From assembly GCF_030540765.1 (NCBI RefSeq), contig NZ_JAUOEL010000003.1:62001-126000 (forward strand): a stretch of 64,000 nucleotides of DNA, in the 5' to 3' direction. The stretch is from Flavivirga jejuensis (GTDB lineage: Bacteria; Bacteroidota; Bacteroidia; Flavobacteriales; Flavobacteriaceae). Made by a program: the position numbers and the translations under genes. The notes below the pieces were generated by a model. The model saw only the letters and a list, made by a program, of their open reading frames with translations. It was not told the origin of the DNA and ran no database searches. This document shows positions 10,006-19,300 of this stretch, in pieces (within the stretch, counting starts at the first letter, position 1; the number at the start of each line of letters is the position of its first letter).

Positions 10006-11046
10006 CTATCTAGCAACTCTACCTGAAGCGTCCCCGCCCATTAATTTTTCTACCTCATCAACAGTAGCTAAGTTGGCATCTCCTTTTATTGTGTGTTTTA
10101 AACATGATGCTGCTACAGCAAAGTCTAAAGCATTCTGGTCATCTTCAGGATATTTAAGTAATCCGTAAATTAAACCTCCCATAAAACTATCACCACCACC
10201 TACTCTATCAACAATATCGGTAATTTGATACTGGCGTGTTTCGTACATTTTTGATCCGTCGTATAAAACACCTGCCCATGTATTATGAGATGCAGAAATT
10301 GACCCTCTTAAAGTTGTAATTACTTTTTTAGCTCTTGGGAATTTCTCCATCATTTGTTTACAAACAGATAAGAAAGCTTCTGCTTTTACATCGTGTCCTT
10401 GCGTTGTAATATCCAACCCTTCTGGTTTAATATTAAAATGTTTTTCGGCATCTTCTTCGTTTCCTAAAATAATATCACAATAAGATGTTAACTCTGTCAT
10501 GATCGCTTCACGGTCTCCACCAAATTTCCAAAGTTTAGCTCTGTAGTTTAAATCTGTAGAAACAGTAATTCCTTTAGAACTTGCCGCTTTTACAGCTTCT
10601 AAACAAACATCTGCAGCGCCTTGCGAAATTGCAGGTGTAATACCTGTCCAATGGAACCATTCTACACCTTCAAAAACAGCATCCCAATCAATCATACCAG
10701 ATTCGATTTCTGCAATTGCAGAATGTGCTCTATCATACACCACTTTACTTCCTCTTGAAACGGCTCCAGTTTCTAAAAAGTAAATACCTAAGCGGTCACC
10801 TCCATAAACAATTTTATCTACGCCAACGCCTCTTTTACGCATTTCCATCATGGCACACGCACCAATATCATTTTTAGGTAAACGTGTTACAAAATCTACA
10901 GGAACACCATAATTAGCTAATGATACTGCCACATTAGATTCTCCACCACCATATACAACATCAAAGTTATTCGCTTGAGAAAATCTTAAAAATCCTTGGG
11001 GTGCTAATCTTAGCATAATCTCCCCAAAAGTGACTACTTTTTTCAT
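10006..11046 (-). CDS. kdgK: 2-dehydro-3-deoxygluconate (KDG) kinase, PfkB family
   Basis: 346 residues of the ribokinase/PfkB fold. It opens with the KVVTFGEIMLRLAP motif and ends with the anion-hole/ATP signature DIVDRVGGGDSFMGGLIYG, where the second D is the catalytic base. Phosphorylates KDG to KDPG, the substrate of the next gene. The unusually tight operon with KDPG aldolase, the divergent LacI gene and a PL7 alginate lyase elsewhere in the window fit a cytoplasmic alginate-monomer pathway. Upstream lies a perfect LacI-type operator at 11083-11100. Confidence 0.93.
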   Translation of the reverse strand: MKKVVTFGEIMLRLAPQGFLRFSQANNFDVVYGGGESNVAVSLANYGVPVDFVTRLPKNDIGACAMMEMRKRGVGVDKIVYGGDRLGIYFLETGAVSRGSKVVYDRAHSAIAEIESGMIDWDAVFEGVEWFHWTGITPAISQGAADVCLEAVKAASSKGITVSTDLNYRAKLWKFGGDREAIMTELTSYCDIILGNEEDAEKHFNIKPEGLDITTQGHDVKAEAFLSVCKQMMEKFPRAKKVITTLRGSISASHNTWAGVLYDGSKMYETRQYQITDIVDRVGGGDSFMGGLIYGLLKYPEDDQNALDFAVAASCLKHTIKGDANLATVDEVEKLMGGDASGRVAR

Positions 11047-11082
11047 TTTTTTAATTTTTATTTAATTGTTTAGCTCGCAATA

Positions 11083-11100
11083 TGCTTAAACGTTTAAGCA
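11083..11100. promoter_or_regulatory. LacI-type operator O1, next to kdgK
   Basis: A perfect 18-bp palindrome TGCTTAAACGTTTAAGCA with the central CG typical of LacI-family sites. It is 37 bases upstream of the kdgK start, fit for repression of kdgK/KDPG aldolase by the divergent LacI protein. Confidence 0.88.
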
Positions 11101-11145
11101 GTCTTTATAAATAAAATCAAAGCTTGAATATAAAAGACTTGAAGC

Positions 11146-11175
11146 TTTGATTATTAAACTAAAGCATTATATTTG
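11146..11175 (+). promoter_or_regulatory. Predicted Bacteroidota-type promoter of the LacI gene
   Basis: TTTG at 11146-11149 and TATATTTG at 11168-11175 are 18 bases apart, close to the TTTG / TAnnTTTG consensus of Bacteroidota sigma-A. The -7 box overlaps operator O2, which implies autorepression. Confidence 0.6.
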
Positions 11176-11194
11176 CTTAAACGTTTAAGCAAAT
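11171..11194. promoter_or_regulatory. LacI-type operator O2, at the lacI-family start
   Basis: A perfect 24-bp palindrome built on the same core GCTTAAACGTTTAAGC as O1. It overlaps the predicted -7 box and ends 10 bases before the TTG start. Centres of O1 and O2 are 91 bases apart, which would permit looping. Confidence 0.9.
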
Positions 11195-11204
11195 ATATAA
11201 AATT

Positions 11205-12233
11205 TTGAGTAATAATAAAAAAACTACTATTAAAGATATAGCGAGTGTTTTAAATATTTCTCCTGCTGCTGTATCAAAAGCGCTTCATGATGACTCTCGA
11301 ATTAGTGATAAAACAAAGGAAGCGGTAAAAAAAGTAGCGAAAGACTTAAACTATCAACCAAACCATCTTGCAAGTGCATTACGCAAAGGAAAAAGTAACT
11401 TAGTTGGGGTTATTGTTCCCAGAACAAACAGTAACTTTTTCTCTTCTGTGATTCAAAATATAGAGGAAGAATTAAATAAAAAAGGATACAATATCATTAT
11501 AACACAATCTAACGAATCTTATAAAAAAGAATGTAGTAACATTGATACGCTTTTATTTACACAGGTTGATGGCATTATAGCTTCTATGGCTAATGAAACT
11601 GTTGATTTAGAATATTATGAAAAAATTAAATCTAAAGGCATTCCTTTAATTTTATTTGATCGTGGGGAAAACGATTTAAACGTAGACTATATTGGAATTA
11701 ATGATTACGACAGTAGTCAATTAATTGTTGATCATTTGGTACAACAAGGCTGCAAACGAATTGCTCATATTGGTGGTTATAAACATACACGTATTTTTAA
11801 CAATAGAATTAGAGGTTATATTGATGCTCTTAAGAAACATAAGCTTCCTTTAGAAGAAGCTCTTTTAATTGAAAGTAGCCTTACCACTGAAGACGGGCGT
11901 GATAAAATGACGCAACTACTAGCTTTAAAAAACAAACCAGACGCGGTGTATATTGCTGGTGATTATGCTGCTTTGGGAGCCTTGCAAGTATTAAACGAAC
12001 TGGGCATAAAAATACCTGAAGAGATTGCTTTAGTAGGTTTTGGCAATGAACCTTTTACAGCTATGGTGACTCCTACTATTACAAGTATAAATCAACATAG
12101 TGCTAAAATTGGAAAACTGGCTGCTAAAACTTTTTTGGAACACGTAAAGAAAACGGTTGTTAAGCAACAGTTGAATAAAATAATATTGGATGCTGAACTA
12201 ATTGTTAGGGACTCTTCTAATAGAGGTGTTTAA
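11205..12233 (+). CDS. LacI-family transcriptional regulator of the KDG operon
   Basis: 342 residues. The N-terminal helix-turn-helix (TTIKDIASVLNISPAAVSKA) and hinge (YQPNHLASALRKGKSN) are followed by a periplasmic-binding-protein-like sugar domain (LVGVIVPRTNSNFFSSV to the C-terminus). The start is TTG: no in-frame ATG precedes the HTH, and the TTG lies at the usual distance. Two palindromic operators in the divergent region suggest it represses both itself and kdgK. The likely effector is KDG or a related sugar acid (inference from the neighbours). Confidence 0.92.
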   Translation: MSNNKKTTIKDIASVLNISPAAVSKALHDDSRISDKTKEAVKKVAKDLNYQPNHLASALRKGKSNLVGVIVPRTNSNFFSSVIQNIEEELNKKGYNIIITQSNESYKKECSNIDTLLFTQVDGIIASMANETVDLEYYEKIKSKGIPLILFDRGENDLNVDYIGINDYDSSQLIVDHLVQQGCKRIAHIGGYKHTRIFNNRIRGYIDALKKHKLPLEEALLIESSLTTEDGRDKMTQLLALKNKPDAVYIAGDYAALGALQVLNELGIKIPEEIALVGFGNEPFTAMVTPTITSINQHSAKIGKLAAKTFLEHVKKTVVKQQLNKIILDAELIVRDSSNRGV

Positions 12234-12685
12234 ACTTTTTTGATTGAAGCGAAAGATTCCTTTTTTTTACTGAATTACAGTATTCTCATAATCTTTTAAA
12301 GAAGGTTTATATTTTATTATTTATATCTTATTTAAACAAAATATAATTCAAATTATTTATAGCTCATTTGAAATAATAACTGGTATTATTTAATTTTTAA
12401 TCATCTAAAATATAAATGTTACTCTATTTCTTTATAAAGTAGCTTCTTCATATTATTGCTCTTATTTTTACCGCCACTAAGCACAGTTAGCAATAAACTA
12501 TACCCGAGCCTCAATAACTAAGTTTAACTATTATTAAATACAAATTTACATATAAGTATATTTATTAGTGTTTTAGTTAAAAACTAATAATGAAGCCACT
12601 CTATATAGTAAAGTAGCTTCTTTATTTAAATGACATAACAATGAAGATGCTTCCTTAATAACACTGGAGGCAATCCCAATGTTAA
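12234..12685. other. Intergenic region, convergent
   Basis: Lies between the ends of the LacI gene and the oxoamine synthase gene. No frame is convincing. At about 12594-12620 GAAGCCACT pairs with AGTAGCTTC (one mismatch) ahead of a T-rich run, a possible weak bidirectional terminator. The rest is AT-rich with no pattern I can name. Confidence 0.4.
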
Positions 12686-15106
12686 CTAATTATTTTGCAT
12701 AACCCCCATTAACTCTAATGAGAAATTGTCTTTGGCTTGTATATAGGACATTTTTGGTATAACAGTGGCTCCTACTTTTTTCTTTTCAAAGGATGCAGTC
12801 ATACCAAAATCTATCCTATTAAACTTAAGTTCTGTAGCCCGTTTAATTGTCTGATACAATAGCTGTCTATAAACTTGGTGCTCGTCTGTGTAATTATAGT
12901 CCATTCCTATAAAAGCTGGCGTGTAAGTGTTTCCCATATTATTGTAACAAAACATAACACCTACTGGAATATCCGATTTTCCAGCGTTAAACTCTTTTTT
13001 TAAATAGAGCGTTAAAAACTCCCAATTAGGATGTTGAGCCATCATTGTGAATAGTTTTTTTGGTAAAGGAAACATATTCAAAGCAAGGTTGTTTTTATTC
13101 ACATTATGATACAATTCATAAAACTGATCAATTTCCTTTTTCTTAGGTTCTTTATTATATACAATCTTAAAACGATCCTCATAGGGCAGAATATCTTTCT
13201 TAAAGTGTTTTCTGGAACGCGTAGATAAACTATCAGGATACCCATCTATATTGTTCCAATAAAGATCTAGTATTTGACATGAATCGGGCATCACCATCTT
13301 AATAAATCCTTGTTCGTGGAATAACTTACTAAGTTCATCATCATGTTTAAAATCTCTTAACACCAACCAATTTGAGTTAAATTGTTGATCCAATTCTTCG
13401 ATTTTATCCAACATCTGTTTTATTGCCAATTTCCAATGTGGGTGTGATTTATCTACATACATATGTTCTCCTTCTGTAAACGGCGACCCCATACCCAACA
13501 CCCTAGAGGTAAGATAATAAGGATCTTTTTTTCGTGTTTCCTCTAATTTAATAGACACAGAAATTGGTGCAAGCATATCATCTTTTCCAAGGGCATATGT
13601 AAAAAATGTAGCCAATACTGGCTTATCTTTTTCATCTTTAATGATAATATAGTGAAAGTCCCAGTTGTTTTCAGAACGTTTATTTTTCGTAAAAACTTTT
13701 TCGAGAAAAAGGAGACCGTCCCAATCAAAAACACCCTGTTTACCCATAAGTTTGTTCCATGTATCTTTATCGATACGCTCTATAGTCTGTTCATATTCAA
13801 CACGAACTTCTTCTACAAGCTTCTTTTTTGGTGTCTCATTTAAAATAGGCAGTTTAAAAGCTGCTCTTACTTTAGCAGGGGTGGTATGAGTGTCTTCTAA
13901 AGCTTTAGGATAGTGATAAACCAAAGCTTGTACCAAGCTTATTATTTCTTTTGCCTGATTATGTCTAGAAATGGTTACTCTTATTCCTGTATTTTTTACT
14001 GGTATTGCTGGGAATATTCCCAAATTCACAAAAAACCCTTCTTTCATCAATCTATTCACTAAATTATATCCTGTAACAGGCATTCCTGTTCCTATATAAA
14101 ATACAGGAGAATTATTTCGTTCTACTAAAGGGAGGTCTGTATTTTCTAATAATGTATTAAATAAGGTTATACGTTCAAGTAGTTCATTTTGTAACATATA
14201 AATCTCGGGGGTAAGATGAATCTCGGCAGATGCAATTGCTGCTGCCACAGAAGCTGGTTCTAATTGAGCCGAAAAAGTTAAAGGCCCCCCAAAGGTTTTA
14301 ATTTTATGATGCCTTTTCTTATGAGTACATACAGCCACTGCTCCACTAGCTCCAAACGTTTTACTTAAGGTTCCAAATAACAACACATTATCTGGCAATT
14401 CTTTTAGTTTACTAAGTACATAACCCGTCCCGCGTTTCCCCGTCCAGCTCATACCATGAACATCATCTAAGTACAAATGTAATTGCGGATATTTATCACA
14501 TAACTTCATAAGATCTTCTAATGGAGCTACGTCGCCATACATTGAATAAACACCATCTGCCATATACCATATCTTTTTGTACTTAGAGGATAGTTTTTTA
14601 ATTTTATCTTCTAACATATCAAGATTGTTGTGTCTAATCATCTCAATGGGTACACTACGGGTTTTAAGTACATTCGCGGCACTTTGCACACTCCAGTGTA
14701 CTTGATGATCTAAAACAATGGCATCACCATCTTCAACAGCACTAGGAATAACTCCAAAATGACCAAGTGTACTATTTTTTGTAATAATAACAGGGGCATC
14801 GTACAACTGGGCAATCTTTTCTTCAAGATTACGATATAACGGATTTGAAATATAACTTTTAGAAAGTGGAAACTGTGTTCCATATTTATAAATGGCTTCT
14901 GCAGCAGCTTCCTTTAAACGCTTGTCTTGCTCCAAACCTAAATATCCAGTTGTCCCAAAATGAAAAAGATCTTTTTGCTTTATTCTTATCTTTCTTCCTG
15001 TAAAATTATCTCCTTCGGCATATAAATGTAATACGCCTTGTTCTTTTGCATCTGTAAATACTTCATTAACGGTGTCGAGAAAATTGTTATGCTTGATTTT
15101 TGCCAT
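12686..15106 (-). CDS. Fusion of PLP-dependent alpha-oxoamine synthase and BioF2-like acetyltransferase
   Basis: 806 residues. Residues of about 45-400 are an alpha-oxoamine synthase (AONS/SPT/KBL family): GTTGYLGL, DHQVHWSVQSAA, the LYLDDVHGMSWTG motif (D214, H217) and the PLP lysine K249 in GTLSKTFGASGA. Such enzymes condense an acyl thioester with an amino acid and release CO2. Residues of about 430-806 resemble the BioF2/GNAT group (RIDFGMTASFEKKKVGA near the end). No signal peptide. Substrates cannot be read from the sequence; options are a sphingoid or sulfonolipid base or a CqsA-like signal. Three 21-bp direct repeats lie upstream (15220-15282). Confidence 0.82.
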   Translation of the reverse strand: MAKIKHNNFLDTVNEVFTDAKEQGVLHLYAEGDNFTGRKIRIKQKDLFHFGTTGYLGLEQDKRLKEAAAEAIYKYGTQFPLSKSYISNPLYRNLEEKIAQLYDAPVIITKNSTLGHFGVIPSAVEDGDAIVLDHQVHWSVQSAANVLKTRSVPIEMIRHNNLDMLEDKIKKLSSKYKKIWYMADGVYSMYGDVAPLEDLMKLCDKYPQLHLYLDDVHGMSWTGKRGTGYVLSKLKELPDNVLLFGTLSKTFGASGAVAVCTHKKRHHKIKTFGGPLTFSAQLEPASVAAAIASAEIHLTPEIYMLQNELLERITLFNTLLENTDLPLVERNNSPVFYIGTGMPVTGYNLVNRLMKEGFFVNLGIFPAIPVKNTGIRVTISRHNQAKEIISLVQALVYHYPKALEDTHTTPAKVRAAFKLPILNETPKKKLVEEVRVEYEQTIERIDKDTWNKLMGKQGVFDWDGLLFLEKVFTKNKRSENNWDFHYIIIKDEKDKPVLATFFTYALGKDDMLAPISVSIKLEETRKKDPYYLTSRVLGMGSPFTEGEHMYVDKSHPHWKLAIKQMLDKIEELDQQFNSNWLVLRDFKHDDELSKLFHEQGFIKMVMPDSCQILDLYWNNIDGYPDSLSTRSRKHFKKDILPYEDRFKIVYNKEPKKKEIDQFYELYHNVNKNNLALNMFPLPKKLFTMMAQHPNWEFLTLYLKKEFNAGKSDIPVGVMFCYNNMGNTYTPAFIGMDYNYTDEHQVYRQLLYQTIKRATELKFNRIDFGMTASFEKKKVGATVIPKMSYIQAKDNFSLELMGVMQNN

Positions 15107-15219
15107 TTTGAGATTTTTTATGGGGTTAATTTAATCTGCAGCATTATTAGTTTAATCTATAAACTTAATATATTCTGATTATATAAAACTATACAAATTA
15201 ATCGCCAAATCTGAGTAAA

Positions 15220-15282
15220 ATCCCTGTGTATTCAGTAAAAATCCCTTATAGATAAGTTTTTATCCCTCTAAGACAAGTTTTA
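15220..15282 (-). promoter_or_regulatory. Three tandem 21-bp direct repeats upstream of the oxoamine synthase gene
   Basis: Read on the minus strand, units at 15262-15282, 15241-15261 and 15220-15240 each end in GGGAT, the first two containing AAACTT(G/A)TCT. The period is exactly 21 bases. The same pattern appears at six other places up to 25.8 kb. Spacing of two helical turns fits AraC-type proteins. Located 114-176 bases before the start of the gene at 12686-15106. The rest of the 15107-15649 gap is AT-rich with no gene. Confidence 0.65.
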
Positions 15283-15649
15283 TATAAATAAAAAAATATT
15301 TTAAGATTTAATACAGCAAAAAATACATCTAAATAATTGAATTATAACATATTAACACCTATTAATATTGAAAAATAATTCATTAATTAGGAATTAAATG
15401 GCAAAACACAATTAGCCCAAAAGTTACTTATAAAGAGTTAAAATGTACGGTTTTACCCCAGCTCTGTTAAAATAATTGTAATTATATTTGTTTTGTCCTA
15501 GTTTATTTTGTGCTAATTTGTTTCGCTTAATAACAAGACATTTCTCTCTTAAACCGAAAATTAATTTAACAATAATTAAAAACTAAACCATATGTATATA
15601 AATATTTAAATAAACATTATTTTTTGAATCCCTAAATTTTTAAATAATT

Positions 15650-16033
15650 TTGAAAGAACATATAGAAAATGAATACGCTAAGTTCTGGATTGAAAAAGAT
15701 ATTCTCTTTTTTGTTTACAAAAACGGAATCTCTATAGATCAATCTGTAGCTACAAAAATTGTAGAAGATAGACTCTCATTACAACAAGGCAAAGCTTTTT
15801 TAATCTTTTGTGACATGAGAGGTATTAAAAGCATAAACAAAAGTGCAAGAAACTACTTAGCCATAGAAGGCTCTGTACTAATTAAAGCAGTAGCTTTATT
15901 AGTCAATAACCCACTAACTAGTGCCATATCAGGCTTCTATATTAAAACTAGTGATCCTGCTATTAAAACTCAAGTATTTACAAAAAAAGAAGATGCTTTA
16001 GAGTTTTTAAACAATGAAACCCCAAAATTTTAA
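15650..16033 (+). CDS. STAS/SpoIIAA-like small protein, copy 1
   Basis: 127 residues, start TTG at 15650 (no in-frame ATG fits the conserved N-terminus). Opens KEHIENEYAKFWIEKDILFFVYKNG and has a central LIFCDMRGIKSINKSARNY stretch, typical of STAS-like single-domain proteins found beside signalling genes in Flavobacteriia. The next gene is a close paralog, separated by six bases. Heads a plus-strand run leading into two AraC regulators, so a regulatory or partner-binding role is likely. Function unproven. Confidence 0.75.
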   Translation: MKEHIENEYAKFWIEKDILFFVYKNGISIDQSVATKIVEDRLSLQQGKAFLIFCDMRGIKSINKSARNYLAIEGSVLIKAVALLVNNPLTSAISGFYIKTSDPAIKTQVFTKKEDALEFLNNETPKF

Positions 16034-16039
16034 AATGAT

Positions 16040-16414
16040 TTGACAGACTATATTGAAAACGAGTTCGCCAAGTTTTGGATTAAAAAAGACATTCTTTATT
16101 TAGTCTACAAAAATGGAATCTCACTAGACCAACCTGCAGCTATAAAGGTTGTAGAAGACAGACTCTTATTGCAAAAAGGTAAAGCATTTTTAATTTTTTG
16201 TGACTTGAGAGGCCTTAAAAGCGTAGATAAAGGAGCGAGAAACTACTTCGCAGGCGAGGGAGGTGTACTAATTAAAGCCATTGCTTTATTAGTTAAGACG
16301 CCATTAACTAGCGCTATATCAGGTTTTTTTATTAAAGCTAACAGACCAACTTTTAAGATTGAAAAATTCACCAAAGAAGCGGATGCTTTAGAATACCTGA
16401 ACCTTATTTCCTAA
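16040..16414 (+). CDS. STAS/SpoIIAA-like small protein, copy 2
   Basis: 124 residues, again with a TTG start. It aligns along its whole length with the preceding gene (IENEFAKFWIKKDILYLVYKNG; FLIFCDLRGLKSVDKGARNYFAGEG), so the two arose by tandem duplication. Seventy-seven bases separate it from the first AraC gene. Two adjacent TTG starts suggest deliberately low translation. Confidence 0.75.
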   Translation: MTDYIENEFAKFWIKKDILYLVYKNGISLDQPAAIKVVEDRLLLQKGKAFLIFCDLRGLKSVDKGARNYFAGEGGVLIKAIALLVKTPLTSAISGFFIKANRPTFKIEKFTKEADALEYLNLIS

Positions 16415-16491
16415 ATAACTATAAACTTATACTGTTGTTTTATAATCTTTGATTTTAGTATTAAACCCCAAATTTTAAATAAGTCTAAACA

Positions 16492-17472
16492 ATGAACGAA
16501 GATAAAACTAATAAGGAAAGAATAGAACAAATCCATACCATGCTTATGGAGTTTGCCAGTGGAAATTTTGCTTACAAGCTTGAAAGATCTAATCTGGATG
16601 ATGATATTGAAGCGCTCACTGCATTGGTTAATATGACCTTTGAAGAAATAAAAGATTCTTTTCTCCATCAGGGTTATGCAAACCAAAGTGAAACTTACAA
16701 GCACCTTATTCAAATGTTCTTTGTATTAGATGTAGAGGGTACTATTGTCGCTTTTAATTCTCGTATAAAACAAATGTTATTTTTTGATGATAATGAATTA
16801 CAAGGAAATCCTTTTTCTACGTTTTTAACTCAAAATTCAAAATTAGCTTGGAATGATTTAAAATCTAAGTTGGTTAGTACAAACTTAGATGCATATGAGG
16901 AATTTATTATGCTATCTTTTAAAACCAAGCAAAATTTAATTTTAACAACTAATTGCTTGGCAAGCTTATTTAATGATCGGACTAATAAATCGGAAAGAAT
17001 TGTGATTACGTCTATAGAAATTATTAAAAACAGAATAGAAAGAGAGAATTTAAACTCTGGAATGGGCATAAGCGAGACAGCTGGTGAGGCTCCAAATAAC
17101 AGTAAGAAAAATAAACAGTTAAACTTAAGTTTTTCGGATATTAGAAAAATCCGAAATGTCCATAATCATATAGTTAATAACTTAGACAAGCAGCTTTCTC
17201 CATTAATAGAATTAGCACATACTTTTGGAACAAATGAATACAAATTAAAATATGGATTCAAACAATTATATGGACAAACTGTTTTTCGTTTTTTAATAGA
17301 TGAACGATTAAGGAAAGCTAGTATATTGATTCAACATACAGATACTTCCATAAAAGAAGTAGCCCATGTAACAGGGTTTGTAAGTGCGCCGCATTTTTCT
17401 AAAGTTTTTAAAGAAAAATATGGGTTTACCCCAAGAGATTTGAGAAAACAATCTAATCGCAATCTGAAATGA
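16492..17472 (+). CDS. AraC-family regulator with HAMP-like and PAS domains, copy 1
   Basis: 326 residues. Residues of about 10-55 look like a soluble HAMP-type segment (FASGNFAYKLERSNLDDDIEALTALVNM). A PAS domain follows (about 65-170, FFVLDVEGTIVAFNSRIKQMLFF). The C-terminal 100 residues are an AraC HTH pair (LIELAHTFGTNEYKLKYGFKQLYG; SIKEVAHVTGFVSAPHFSKVFKEKYGFTPRDLR). No membrane segment, so the sensor is cytoplasmic. Its close paralog starts 110 bases downstream. Candidate binding sites are the 21-bp direct repeats. Confidence 0.88.
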   Translation: MNEDKTNKERIEQIHTMLMEFASGNFAYKLERSNLDDDIEALTALVNMTFEEIKDSFLHQGYANQSETYKHLIQMFFVLDVEGTIVAFNSRIKQMLFFDDNELQGNPFSTFLTQNSKLAWNDLKSKLVSTNLDAYEEFIMLSFKTKQNLILTTNCLASLFNDRTNKSERIVITSIEIIKNRIERENLNSGMGISETAGEAPNNSKKNKQLNLSFSDIRKIRNVHNHIVNNLDKQLSPLIELAHTFGTNEYKLKYGFKQLYGQTVFRFLIDERLRKASILIQHTDTSIKEVAHVTGFVSAPHFSKVFKEKYGFTPRDLRKQSNRNLK

Positions 17473-17582
17473 TTTATAAGAAATTTTACACAGATTTATT
17501 TTTTCGAATAAAATAATCTCTAATTTTTCTTGTTTAAATAATATAAAATCTCTCGTACTAAATAAATTTAAATACCGTATTT

Positions 17583-18575
17583 ATGCTCGATGATGATATT
17601 AATAAAGAAAGAATAAAACAAATACATACCATGCTTTTGGAGTTTGCCAGCGGAAACTTTGCTTACAAACTTGAAAGATCTAATCTGGATGATGATATTG
17701 AAGCGCTCACTGCATTGATTAATATGACCTTTGAAGAGATAAAGTCTTCTTTTCTCCATCAGGGATACGCAAATCTAAATGAAACTTACAAACATCTGGT
17801 TCAAATGTTCTTTGTATTAGATATGGAGGATACTATTATTACTTTTAATTCTCGTATAAAGCAAATGTTGTTTTTTAATGATAACGAATTACACGAAAAT
17901 CCTTTTTCTACATTCCTAACTCAAGATTCAAAATTAGCTTGGAACGGCTTAATGTCTAAGTTAGCACATATAGATATGGATGCTCATGAAGAATTTATTA
18001 TACTATCTTTTAAAACTAAACAAAATTTAATTTTAACAACCAATTGTCTAGTAAGTAAATTTATTGATAAGACTAATCAATCGAAAAGAATAGTGATTAC
18101 CTCTGTAGAAATTATTAAAAATAGTACAGCAAGAGACATAGCATTACGGAACTTTGTAACATCCCGAAAGGAAGCAAGCAAAGCCATCAAACAGGCTAAT
18201 AATAGTAAAAAAAGTAAACAGTTAAACCTAAGTTTTTCAGATATTAGGAAAATCCGAGAAGTTCATGATCATATAGTTAATAACTTAGACAAACAGCTTT
18301 CTTCTTTAGTAGAATTAGCACATACTTTTGGAACGAATGAATTTAAATTAAAGTATGGCTTTAAACAATTATACGGGCAAACTGTTTTTCGTTTTTTAAT
18401 AGATGAACGATTGAGAAAAGCGAGCCTATTAATTCAACATACTGATACTTCTATTAAAGAAATAGCTCATATAACAGGGTTTATAAGTGCACCGCATTTC
18501 TCTAAAGCTTTTAAGGAGAAGTATGGGTTTACGCCCAGAGATTTAAGGAAACGATCCAAAGACTACGACATCTAA
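17583..18575 (+). CDS. AraC-family regulator with HAMP-like and PAS domains, copy 2
   Basis: 330 residues, collinear with the previous gene and most similar in the HAMP-like and HTH parts; the linker between PAS and HTH is the most divergent section (residues about 185-215). The DNA-contact helices of both copies are nearly the same (SIKEIAHITGFISAPHFSK), so both probably recognise one operator while sensing different signals through PAS. Dispersed repeats begin directly after its stop. Confidence 0.88.
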   Translation: MLDDDINKERIKQIHTMLLEFASGNFAYKLERSNLDDDIEALTALINMTFEEIKSSFLHQGYANLNETYKHLVQMFFVLDMEDTIITFNSRIKQMLFFNDNELHENPFSTFLTQDSKLAWNGLMSKLAHIDMDAHEEFIILSFKTKQNLILTTNCLVSKFIDKTNQSKRIVITSVEIIKNSTARDIALRNFVTSRKEASKAIKQANNSKKSKQLNLSFSDIRKIREVHDHIVNNLDKQLSSLVELAHTFGTNEFKLKYGFKQLYGQTVFRFLIDERLRKASLLIQHTDTSIKEIAHITGFISAPHFSKAFKEKYGFTPRDLRKRSKDYDI

Positions 18576-18586
18576 TTATTAAGGAG

Positions 18587-18870
18587 GGGCTAAAAAGTGT
18601 CATTCAGACACCAGATAAAAATTTTAACTAGCGGAAGAAATGACGTAATTGGGGTATCATCCTATGTTTGTAAAAAGTTACTGTCATTAAGGCTATCGAA
18701 AACAAAATATATTTTGTTTGAAGATATAAGCGAAGCTTACGACTGAAGAATCTTTAGAGATTAATAATAAAGATTCTTCGCTGTGCCATGAACGACAAAC
18801 GATTGTAAATTAAGTATTTATAAAAAAGTCAATGATAGCGAAGCGAAGAATCTCTCTCTTATTAAATCAA
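18587..18870. repeat. Dispersed repeat family R1, copy a
   Basis: Shares with other R1 copies the strings AAAAAGTGTCATTC, ATGACGTAATTGGG, AACAAAATATATTTTGTTT and an imperfect hairpin GAAGAATCTTTA ... TAAAGATTCTTC (18745-18779). No gene lies between 18576 and 19185 apart from these repeats. Confidence 0.7.
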
Positions 18871-19185
18871 ATAAAAATTAAAAGCTCATATAACTATTAG
18901 TAAAATAATTTGTAAAAGGATATTTATTAATAACTATTTTAGATAGATACTAATAAAAAGAGGGAAGAGCAAGACACGATTGATACATCACATCAAATTG
19001 ATCTATACATGATGATTATACAATTTACCTTTAGGGCTTTCGAAAAAGCAGAAATAAAAAATCTAAACCTTTCAATTAGTGGTTGGGTTTTGGAATTTTA
19101 GGGTGCTTACTAACTACAAACAAGTCTGTATTCTTTATTCTAACAGCGAAGCGGTCTTTATTCTTTGACATTGATAATTAAAAAG

Positions 19186-19254
19186 AAAAAACCAGAGCGC
19201 ATTCTATATAGAAAGAATTTAAAAACTTAAGAATAGAGATAGCTCTGGTTTTTT
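19186..19254 (-). terminator. Long-loop terminator hairpin after the 206-residue protein gene
   Basis: A perfect 13-bp stem, AAAAAACCAGAGC paired with GCTCTGGTTTTTT, encloses 43 bases that can themselves pair partly (ATTCTATATAGAAAGAAT). It lies 46 bases past the stop of the minus-strand gene at 19301. A T-run follows on either strand. Confidence 0.75.
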
Positions 19255-19300
19255 TGGGGATCTTAAAAGAGAGACCTTAAGGCCTACTCACAAATTATGA

